From contig JBDREF010000104.1 in assembly GCA_043820045.1 (NCBI GenBank), forward strand, positions 1-5,314: DNA of 5,314 nucleotides. Reading direction: 5' to 3'. Position 1 is the first letter of the stretch. Each line of letters begins with the position of its first letter. Positions 1 to 4,384 of this stretch are shown here, piece after piece. The DNA comes from JBDREF01 sp043820045 (GTDB lineage Bacteria; Planctomycetota; Phycisphaerae; Sedimentisphaerales; Anaerobacaceae). The notes below the pieces were generated by a model, which saw nothing but the letters and a program-made list of their open reading frames with translations, did no database searches and was not told where the DNA came from. Both the position numbers and the translations under genes were made by a program.

Positions 1-1
1 C

Positions 2-382
2 CGAGCCATGCTCAAAGAGGTCGAGCAGATGCGCGAGAGCGAAGTCACGGACGAAGAGCTTGCCATTGCGAAGGACAGCTTCCTCAACTCTTTCGTCTTC
101 AACTTCGACTCGAAGGGCGAAATTGTCAACCGGCTCGTGACATACGAATACTTCGGCTACCCGGAAGATTTTCTGATGCGGATAAAGAGCAACGTCGAGA
201 AGGTGACAAAAGCCGACGTCCTGCGAGTCGCCAAAAAGCACCTCAAGCCTGATACGGTGCAGATCTTAGCCGTAGGCCGTCCCGACGACTTCGACGAGCC
301 CCTCTCGACCTTCGGAACCGTCAACGAAATAGACATAACAATCCCCCCCCGAAGCAGTAGTCTGTGTACCTTGATGAGATAG
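2..382 (+). CDS. M16 family zinc metallopeptidase, C-terminal part (5' end outside window)
   Basis: The reading frame is open from base 2 and gives 126 residues before a TAG stop. It matches the end of the C-terminal domain of M16 (insulinase / processing-peptidase-like) proteins. Visible signs are the helix with VTDEELAIAKDSFLNSF, then FNFDSKGEIVNRLVTYEYFGYPEDF, then VEKVTKADVLRVAKKHL, and a final strand ILAVGRPDDFDEPLSTFG. The zinc-binding HxxEH motif of this family lies in the N-terminal domain and would be upstream of the window, so catalytic competence cannot be judged. Family members cleave peptides or small proteins, often in the periplasm; location cannot be read here because the signal region is missing. 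The last ten or so residues (after DITIPP) look unlike the family because an 8-C tract at 343-350 precedes them; one more C would end the protein as IPPPKQ at base 360. The call is firm for the family, less so for the exact C-terminus. Confidence 0.88.
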   Translation, partial: RAMLKEVEQMRESEVTDEELAIAKDSFLNSFVFNFDSKGEIVNRLVTYEYFGYPEDFLMRIKSNVEKVTKADVLRVAKKHLKPDTVQILAVGRPDDFDEPLSTFGTVNEIDITIPPRSSSLCTLMR

Positions 383-383
383 A

Positions 384-416
384 TTGTCATTCCGCACTTG
401 ATGCGGAATCCAGGAT
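384..416. repeat. Palindromic repeat, family A, half copy
   Basis: These 33 bases are identical to 3861-3893. They contain a hairpin with an 8-bp stem, ATTCCGCA (389-396) against TGCGGAAT (402-409), around a CTTGA loop. The unit starts one base after the peptidase stop codon, so the hairpin could also slow or end transcription, but no T-run follows it. It is a half copy: the partner hairpin and the closing terminal arm seen at 3860-3933 are absent here. Confidence 0.85.
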
Positions 417-425
417 ATGCAGGAT

Positions 426-446
426 GGGCAAATTTCGTTTTTGCCC
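426..446. repeat. Hairpin GGGCAAA/TTTGCCC
   Basis: A 7-bp perfect inverted repeat (426-432 against 440-446) with a 7-base loop, preceded by GCAGGAT. Its context resembles the GTAGGATGGGC hairpin at 2396-2416, so it may be a diverged member of the same dispersed family. No T-run follows, so I do not call it a terminator. Confidence 0.5.
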
Positions 447-510
447 CGCCGTAAGGTGTCCCCAAGGGAACGCGGACCGCATTGGCGTGTGCCCCAATAC
501 GATTGAATCC

Positions 511-552
511 GCGTGTGCAACAAGTGCCCAAGGTACAAGTTGCACACCCTAC
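511..552. repeat. Palindromic repeat, family B, short copy
   Basis: The arms GTGTGCAAC (513-521) and GTTGCACAC (539-547) form a 9-bp perfect stem around a 17-base spacer. The right side continues as CCCTAC, the same outer end as the full family B element at 4244-4325. The left side, GAATCCGCGTGTGCAA (505-520), recurs inverted at 2438-2453. The copies at three separate spacers mark this as a dispersed intergenic repeat. Confidence 0.75.
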
Positions 553-637
553 AGCGCTGCAATTCGGAAAAGAAACACGACAGACCAATAGGAGCTTCGC
601 AGTGAATCAGCACATAGAGAGCATAATCAAGCCCCAA

Positions 638-759
638 TGTCATGTCGAGTGGAGTGCAGCGAAGTCGAGACATCTGGTTGCGAGCAGGATGGATTAGTCC
701 TATGTAGCCAGATTTCTCCGTTCCGGTCTGCCGCCGGCAGACCTCCAGTCGAAATGACA
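638..759. repeat. Composite palindromic element, family C (MITE-like)
   Basis: The ends are near-perfect inverted repeats: TGTCATGTCGAG at 638-649 faces the complement of CTGGAG-side sequence ending TCGAAATGACA at 749-759 (10 of 12 positions match). Inside lie a hairpin ATGTC/GACAT (642-646 with 669-673), an inner inverted pair ATCTGG near 672-677 with CCAGAT near 708-713, and a strong 8-bp hairpin GGTCTGCC/GGCAGACC (725-743) with a GCC loop. No transposase is encoded. The structure fits a non-autonomous palindromic element of the kind scattered between genes in many environmental bacteria. No flanking target duplication is evident. Confidence 0.65.
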
Positions 760-826
760 GTGGACGCGGTGCTTTGATGGGGGGGCTGCGATCAGCACGT
801 TCCAGGCCAAACCAGCTCTTTCATCG

Positions 827-855
827 TTGACGTCGTTTCGCGTACTTCATATACT
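827..855 (+). promoter_or_regulatory. Sigma-70-type promoter for the sulfatase gene
   Basis: TTGACG (827-832) and TATACT (850-855) are separated by exactly 17 bases, five of six consensus matches in each box. Transcription would start near 862, giving a leader of about 26 bases that contains the ribosome binding site AGGAG at 878-882. It sits downstream of the family C repeat, so the sulfatase is likely transcribed alone rather than read through from the peptidase. Confidence 0.62.
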
Positions 856-887
856 GCGGTATCTTATCTTGATGAACAGGAGTAATT

Positions 888-2333
888 ATGAAACGACACA
901 CCAGAAGAGAATTCATTCGGATGATGGGTATTACTGCGGCTTCCGCTGGGGCTTCTTCACTGCTGCCGATTCGTGCCGGGTTTGGCCGGAACGCAGCGGC
1001 GAAGGCGGACAAGCCGAATATTATTTATATCATGGCAGACGACCTCGGCTACGGCGACTTGGGCTGCTACGGGCAGAAGACCATCCTGACGCCGAACATT
1101 GACAGGATGGCCGCAGAGGGCATGCGCTTCACCGACCATTATGCCGGCAGCACTGTCTGCGCGCCTTCGCGATGCTGCCTGATGACTGGTTACCACACGG
1201 GCCACGCACTTATTCGCGGCAACGCCAACCTGCCGCTGCGGCCTTCGGACGTCACCGTCGCCGAGCTGCTCAAGGGGGCCGGCTACACCACCGGGATCAT
1301 CGGCAAGTGGGGCCTGGGCGAGGCCGAGAGCACCGGCATCCCCAACAGGCAGGGCTTCGATTACTGGTTCGGGTATCTCAACCAGAGACACGCGCACAAT
1401 TACTACCCGTCGTACCTGTGGCGCAACGAAGAGAAAGCCGCGCTGGGCAACGAGGTCGATCACGTCATTGGCGGGCAGGACCGCACGCCCGGCGGCGTGG
1501 CGACCAAACGCATTGAATATTCGCATGATTTATTTGCCGGGGAAGCTTTAGGCTTTGTCGAGAAGAACAGGAACAAATCATTCTTCCTGTATCTGGCCCT
1601 GACGATTCCACACGCCAACAACGAGGCTGGGAACAAAGGCATGGAAGTTCCTTCGTTCGGGCCGTACGCCGACAAGGACTGGCCCGACCCGCAGAAGGGC
1701 CACGCCGCCATGATAACGCGCATGGACGGCGACATCGGCAGGCTGATGGCCCGGCTAAAGAAGCTCGGTCTGGATAAGAATACGTTAGTCATGTTCTCCA
1801 GCGACAACGGCCCGCACAAGGAAGGCGGGGGCGATCCGGAGTTCTTCAACAGTTCCGGCCCTTTGAGGGGCTACAAACGCGCCCTGTACGAGGGCGGCAT
1901 TCGCGTGCCGTTGATCGCCCGCTGGCCGGGTAAGATAAAGGCCGGCTCGGTCAGTGACCACATCTCGGCGTTCTGGGATTTCCTGCCGACCTGCTGCGAG
2001 CTTGTCGGCGTCAAGGCCCCGGACGGCATTGACGGCGTATCGATGCTCCCGACGCTTTTGGGCCGTAACGGCCAGCAGACCAGGCACGAGTACCTGTACT
2101 GGGAATTCCACGAGCAGGGCAAGCGGCAGGCCGTGCGCATGGGCGATTGGAAAGGCGTCCGGGAGAACGTCGCCAAAGACCCCGATGGCCCCATCGAGCT
2201 TTACAACCTCAGGGACGACATCGGCGAGAAGAACAACATAGCCGACCGCCACCCGGAGATTGTCGCGAAGATCGAAAACTACATGAAGGCCGCCCACGCC
2301 CCGTCGCCGGACTGGCCCATACCCGGCGAGTAA
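888..2333 (+). CDS. Tat-exported formylglycine-dependent sulfatase (arylsulfatase family)
   Basis: This 481-residue protein should hydrolyse sulfate esters, probably on a polysaccharide or aryl substrate, outside the cytoplasm. The start is fixed by AGGAG at 878-882, five bases before the ATG. A Tat signal is clear: T5-R-R-E-F-I-R11, then a hydrophobic stretch to about residue 32. The sulfatase core follows: PNIIYIMADDLGYGD with metal ligands D51 and D52, and C91-A-P-S-R95, the CxPSR motif whose cysteine is converted to formylglycine. Then come K140 in GKWGLG, H242 in the TIPH segment, D306-N307 in SSDNG, K330, and EGGIRVP at 335-341. The C-terminal domain ends with the usual LYNLRDD and a short helix. 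In human arylsulfatase A the position of G142 is a histidine (GKWHLG) that contacts the formylglycine; its loss here is notable, though I recall GKWGLG together with NQR-AHNYYP as a recurring variant in planctomycete and Bacteroidota sulfatases. The maturing enzyme is not evident in the window. Substrate cannot be deduced. Confidence 0.95.
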   Translation: MKRHTRREFIRMMGITAASAGASSLLPIRAGFGRNAAAKADKPNIIYIMADDLGYGDLGCYGQKTILTPNIDRMAAEGMRFTDHYAGSTVCAPSRCCLMTGYHTGHALIRGNANLPLRPSDVTVAELLKGAGYTTGIIGKWGLGEAESTGIPNRQGFDYWFGYLNQRHAHNYYPSYLWRNEEKAALGNEVDHVIGGQDRTPGGVATKRIEYSHDLFAGEALGFVEKNRNKSFFLYLALTIPHANNEAGNKGMEVPSFGPYADKDWPDPQKGHAAMITRMDGDIGRLMARLKKLGLDKNTLVMFSSDNGPHKEGGGDPEFFNSSGPLRGYKRALYEGGIRVPLIARWPGKIKAGSVSDHISAFWDFLPTCCELVGVKAPDGIDGVSMLPTLLGRNGQQTRHEYLYWEFHEQGKRQAVRMGDWKGVRENVAKDPDGPIELYNLRDDIGEKNNIADRHPEIVAKIENYMKAAHAPSPDWPIPGE

Positions 2334-2359
2334 GACCGACACCCTTAGAAGTCAATGTC

Positions 2360-2380
2360 TGCTCTATGTCATTGAGAGCA
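2360..2380. other. Weak hairpin after the sulfatase gene
   Basis: TGCTCT (2360-2365) and AGAGCA (2375-2380) form a 6-bp stem with a 9-base loop, 27 bases past the sulfatase stop. No T-run follows, so a terminator role is only a possibility. Confidence 0.25.
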
Positions 2381-2393
2381 CAAATAGCCTTAA

Positions 2394-2417
2394 TTGTAGG
2401 ATGGGCTTCAGCCCATG
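2394..2417. repeat. Palindromic repeat, family D (GTAGGATGGGC hairpin) between convergent genes
   Basis: ATGGGCT (2401-2407) and AGCCCAT (2410-2416) form a 7-bp stem closed by a two-base TC gap, in practice a TTCA loop. It is preceded by TTGTAGG, a lead-in I recognise from dispersed intergenic repeats. It lies between the stops of the sulfatase and the oxidoreductase and could block read-through in both directions, but neither side has a T-run. Confidence 0.55.
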
Positions 2418-2437
2418 CCGTTCATGTCTTGCCGGGA

Positions 2438-2453
2438 TTGCACACGCGGATTC
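2438..2453. repeat. Family B repeat arm, inverted single copy
   Basis: These 16 bases are the exact reverse complement of 505-520. The arm has no partner arm here, so it seems to be a fragment or degenerate copy. It ends five bases before the oxidoreductase stop codon. Confidence 0.55.
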
Positions 2454-2457
2454 GTTT

Positions 2458-3738
2458 TTACAGCCGCCAGGGGGCTCGCATGGAGCGGGTTTTCATTTTG
2501 TCGGCTTCGGGGTCGTTGTGGAATCGCTCTTTTGCCGGGTCCCACTTTAACGGCCGTTCGAGCCAGTAGGCGATATTGCCCAAATGGCAGACGGTGATGG
2601 ACCGGCAGCCGACCTCGGCGTCGCTGGCGGGGCGGTTGCGGGTCCGGACGCATTCGAGGAAATTGTCCGGGTGGTTCTTGCTCTCGTACAGGTGGATTTC
2701 ATTGGGGCCGAGCTTCTGCCGCAGCAGCGACTCCGGCTCGGCGATAAGGTGCTCACGGCTGACCTCGATTTTGCCTTTCGTGCCGGTGAACAGCACGCCC
2801 GGCGTCTCCTTGCTTATCTTGTCGCGCGTCATAATCGTGCCGTTTGCGTATTTGTAGGTTAGCACTTTATAGTCTTTGCCGTCGGGCGGGATGATTTCGA
2901 CCGGACCGCTCTCGTCGGCGTCCATCGCCCACTGCGCGACGTCGAACATGTGCGCACCCCAGTTGGTCATCTCGCCGCCGGAATAGTCGCGATACGCCAT
3001 CCAGCCGCCGGGGGCGATCCTCGACGTGTACGTCCGCCACGGGGCCGGGCCAAGCCATGTATTCCAGTCGAGCCAGTCGGGCTCCGGCTCGCCCGGCGCA
3101 TCGCACGACCACGCCGGCGGCCCGCCTACGTTGACCGTTATCGATTTCACCTCGCCGATATAGCCGTTGCGAACCAGCTCGCAGGCGAAGCGGAACTCAT
3201 GCCACGAGCGCTGCTGCGTGCCGACCTGGAATATTCGGCCGTAGCGCTTCATCGTATCCGAGACGACACGGGCCTGCTCGATGGTCAGAGTCATGGGTTT
3301 TTCGCAGTACATGTCCTTTCCCGCCTTGGCCGCAGCGATGCACGGCAGGGCGTGCCAGTGGTCGGGCGTGGCGACTAATACCGCGTCGATGTCTTCCCGC
3401 GCCACGAGTTCGCGGAAGTCGTTGTATTCGGCGCAGTCGGTGTTGCCGTAGTGCTTGTTGACGATATTGCGGGCGTTGTCGCGGTTTCGCTTGTTCACAT
3501 CGCATACGGCCACGAACTGCACCTGCGGCTTGTTCACGAAGCCTCCGCCCTGCACCCATATTCCGCCGCCGACGTGCCGCGTACCTTGGCCCCCGACGCC
3601 GATAGCGCCCATCACAATGCGTTCGCTCGGCGCGGGCCTCTCGGAACCGAGCGCCGAGGCGGCTACCGCATAAGGCAACGCCACCGCCGCCGTAGTTCTA
3701 AGAAACATTCGTCTGGTTATTCCGTGATTTTTCATCAT
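2458..3738 (-). CDS. Tat-exported Gfo/Idh/MocA family NAD(P)-dependent oxidoreductase
   Basis: A 426-residue predicted sugar or sugar-acid dehydrogenase. I start it at the ATG at 3738 (a second ATG follows at once at 3735): this puts the Tat motif T8-R-R-M-F-L-R14 near the N-terminus and has a weak GGGA seven bases upstream. A longer frame to a GTG at 3777 lacks a better binding site. After the Tat signal (possible cleavage after ASA, residue 29) comes the Rossmann motif GAIGVGGQG (44-52), VCDVNKRN, ATPDHWH (123-129) and CEKP (145-148), whose lysine is the conserved catalytic-site lysine of the family. The second domain has GGEMTNWGAHMFDVAQWAM (254-272), with H263 and D266 as likely substrate-site residues, and the end has NFLECVRTRNRP. 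Length and order are normal for the exported planctomycete branch. How the cofactor is supplied outside the cytoplasm is unclear unless it is bound before Tat export. It is convergent with the sulfatase; substrate is unknown. Confidence 0.93.
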   Translation of the reverse strand: MMKNHGITRRMFLRTTAAVALPYAVAASALGSERPAPSERIVMGAIGVGGQGTRHVGGGIWVQGGGFVNKPQVQFVAVCDVNKRNRDNARNIVNKHYGNTDCAEYNDFRELVAREDIDAVLVATPDHWHALPCIAAAKAGKDMYCEKPMTLTIEQARVVSDTMKRYGRIFQVGTQQRSWHEFRFACELVRNGYIGEVKSITVNVGGPPAWSCDAPGEPEPDWLDWNTWLGPAPWRTYTSRIAPGGWMAYRDYSGGEMTNWGAHMFDVAQWAMDADESGPVEIIPPDGKDYKVLTYKYANGTIMTRDKISKETPGVLFTGTKGKIEVSREHLIAEPESLLRQKLGPNEIHLYESKNHPDNFLECVRTRNRPASDAEVGCRSITVCHLGNIAYWLERPLKWDPAKERFHNDPEADKMKTRSMRAPWRL

Positions 3739-3797
3739 GATCTGTTCCCATGCAAGCGGAGCAATAATGTGAGACACGATATTTCACAGAGTATACT

Positions 3798-3829
3798 ATT
3801 TTACCGGCGGTACTATAGTAGTCTGTCAA
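3798..3829 (-). promoter_or_regulatory. Possible promoter for the oxidoreductase gene
   Basis: On the minus strand TTGACA is perfect (3824-3829), and TAAAAT (3798-3803) lies 20 bases downstream, longer than the usual 16-18. A better -10 sequence, TATACT at 3790-3795, is too far from that -35. The -35 box is inside an inverted repeat (3818-3839), which could be an operator. Either spacing is imperfect, so this is tentative. Confidence 0.28.
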
Positions 3830-3839
3830 TTTTGACTAC
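3818..3839. promoter_or_regulatory. Inverted repeat over the candidate -35 box (possible operator)
   Basis: GTAGTC (3818-3823) pairs with GACTAC (3834-3839), and inside it GTCAA (3825-3829) faces TTGAC (3832-3836). The adjoining TACTATAGTA at 3811-3820 is itself a perfect 10-base palindrome. Such stacked symmetry over a promoter is what a dimeric repressor site would look like, but no regulator is encoded nearby and it may be fortuitous. Confidence 0.3.
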
Positions 3840-3859
3840 GTAGGGTCTGGCCCTAAGGG

Positions 3860-3933
3860 CTTGTCATTCCGCACTTGATGCGGAATCCAGGATGCCGACG
3901 ATTTTGGATTCCCGCTTTCGCGGGAATGACAAG
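3860..3933. repeat. Palindromic repeat, family A, full paired element
   Basis: A 74-base element with perfect 11-bp terminal inverted repeats: CTTGTCATTCC (3860-3870) and GGAATGACAAG (3923-3933). It holds two hairpins: ATTCCGCA/TGCGGAAT (3866-3873 with 3879-3886) and ATTCCCGC/GCGGGAAT (3908-3915 with 3920-3927, loop TTTC). A further 8-bp inner pair is GGAATCCA (3882-3889) with TGGATTCC (3905-3912). It can therefore fold either as two hairpins or as one long stem, as REP/BIME pairs do. The left 33 bases from 3861 recur exactly at 384-416. It lies directly after the stop of the antitoxin-like gene. Confidence 0.88.
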
Positions 3934-3941
3934 CCACAGAA

Positions 3942-4103
3942 TCAATTATGACAAAACTCCAGGGCTTCTTTCAGCGTCACCTTAAGAGTTTCCAATAACT
4001 GCTCGTGCGTTCGTTCCTGGCAGTTTACCCCGGGCACTTCTTCAATCCAGCCGGCCCACCAGCCATTATCCTGCTTGGTCACAGCCGTATATATTCTGTT
4101 CAT
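3942..4103 (-). CDS. HicB-family antitoxin-like small protein, orphan and probably C-terminally truncated
   Basis: A 53-residue minus-strand gene. It begins MNRIYTAVTKQDNGWWAGWI, continues with EEVPGVNCQERTHEQLLETL and ends KVTLKEALEFCHN before TGA. This has the shape of the HicB N-terminal fold: a first strand, a D-G-W-W-x-G turn, a second strand ending in the signature PGV/PGC segment, then a helix E-Q-L-L-E-T-L-K that ends at EALEF. A strong ribosome binding site, GAGGTGA at 4114-4120, sits ten bases before the ATG and settles the start. Family members of this type, as I recall them, run about 70 residues with an acidic or charged tail after EALEF; here the frame stops four codons on. HicB proteins neutralise HicA mRNA-cleaving toxins, and in this sub-type the toxin usually follows the antitoxin. 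No HicA-like frame occurs on either side: downstream lies a palindromic repeat and then the oxidoreductase promoter region. It could be a relic or a stand-alone regulator. Confidence 0.68.
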   Translation of the reverse strand: MNRIYTAVTKQDNGWWAGWIEEVPGVNCQERTHEQLLETLKVTLKEALEFCHN

Positions 4104-4113
4104 AATCGCACCA

Positions 4114-4120
4114 TCACCTC
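4114..4120 (-). promoter_or_regulatory. Strong ribosome binding site for the HicB-like gene
   Basis: GAGGTGA on the minus strand, ten bases before the ATG at 4103. It is the best Shine-Dalgarno match in this spacer and is the main reason for treating so short a frame as a real gene. Confidence 0.6.
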
Positions 4121-4135
4121 AAAATGCTTATCCGC

Positions 4136-4141
4136 AGTATA
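4136..4141 (-). promoter_or_regulatory. Possible -10 box for the HicB-like gene
   Basis: TATACT on the minus strand, which would start transcription about 26 bases before the ATG. The sequence TATACTGCGG also follows the sulfatase -10 box at 850-859. The -35 region is poor: TTCTGC at 17-base spacing, or TTGACT (4164-4169) at 22 bases. Confidence 0.3.
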
Positions 4142-4188
4142 TCCTAAAACGACAGACCGCAGAAGTCAAGGAGCTCGTTGGCCATCCC

Positions 4189-4205
4189 CAAAGCCTTCGG
4201 CTTTG
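4189..4205. repeat. Short hairpin CAAAGCC/GGCTTTG
   Basis: A 7-bp perfect stem with a TTC loop (4189-4195 with 4199-4205). No T-run follows on either strand. It may be a fragment of another dispersed repeat. Confidence 0.4.
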
Positions 4206-4243
4206 AGGCTGCCACCCAATCACAGACAGACAACCTGCAAGCC

Positions 4244-4325
4244 GTAGGGTGTGCAACTCGTTGCACACGCGTCTTATAATTCGCAAGATTAACGCGTGTG
4301 CAAAAACAAAATTTGCACACCCTAC
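4244..4325. repeat. Palindromic repeat, family B, full nested element
   Basis: An 82-base element with perfect 13-bp terminal inverted repeats, GTAGGGTGTGCAA (4244-4256) and TTGCACACCCTAC (4313-4325). A second perfect 12-bp pair lies inside: TTGCACACGCGT (4261-4272) and ACGCGTGTGCAA (4292-4303). Because the core GTGTGCAA occurs four times in alternating orientation, the DNA can fold as two side hairpins (8-bp GTGTGCAA/TTGCACAC with a CTCG loop on the left) or as one long nested stem. Related arms occur at 511-552 and 2438-2453. No protein is encoded. The right end is only 14 bases from the -10 box of the next gene. Confidence 0.85.
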
Positions 4326-4339
4326 AAGGCAATTGAAAC

Positions 4340-4345
4340 TATAAT
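4340..4345 (+). promoter_or_regulatory. Candidate -10 box for the SUMF1-fold lipoprotein gene
   Basis: A perfect TATAAT, with transcription expected about 33 bases before the ATG at 4385. The correctly spaced -35 position (4317-4322) is a poor match; TTGCAC at 4313-4318 in the repeat's right arm is 21 bases away. If used, the palindromic element would supply or overlap the upstream promoter half. Confidence 0.35.
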
Positions 4346-4384
4346 CTTTAAGAGTAACAGAAAAAATTCAGGATATCGAACATA

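Noticed and set aside
384..416. CRISPR array from recurring palindromic units
   Set aside because: The copies are not regularly spaced, lie in different spacers, and no Cas gene is present.
389..446. Rho-independent terminator for the peptidase gene
   Set aside because: Both hairpins here lack a following T-run and are explained as dispersed repeats.
364..591. Plus-strand open frame of 75 codons in the first spacer
   Set aside because: It is made almost wholly of repeat units A and B read through, overlaps the peptidase end, lacks a binding site and its cysteine-rich sequence resembles no domain.
602..697. GTG-started 31-codon frame with AGGAG seven bases upstream
   Set aside because: The ribosome site is good, but two thirds of the frame is family C repeat and the product is unrecognised. 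It might be the stump of a gene broken by the repeat; evidence is too thin to annotate.
957..2342. Several long minus-strand frames opposite the sulfatase
   Set aside because: They are shadows of a GC-rich coding strand, with no start signals and low-complexity composition; the plus-strand sulfatase explains the region.
3739..3777. Longer oxidoreductase N-terminus from the GTG at 3777
   Set aside because: It would push the Tat motif 13 residues further in and has no better binding site; the ATG at 3738 gives a normal Tat signal.
4144..4332. Minus-strand 62-codon frame upstream of the HicB-like gene, considered as a toxin partner
   Set aside because: It is mostly translation of the family B palindrome and shows no HicA features such as the G-S/N-H motif.
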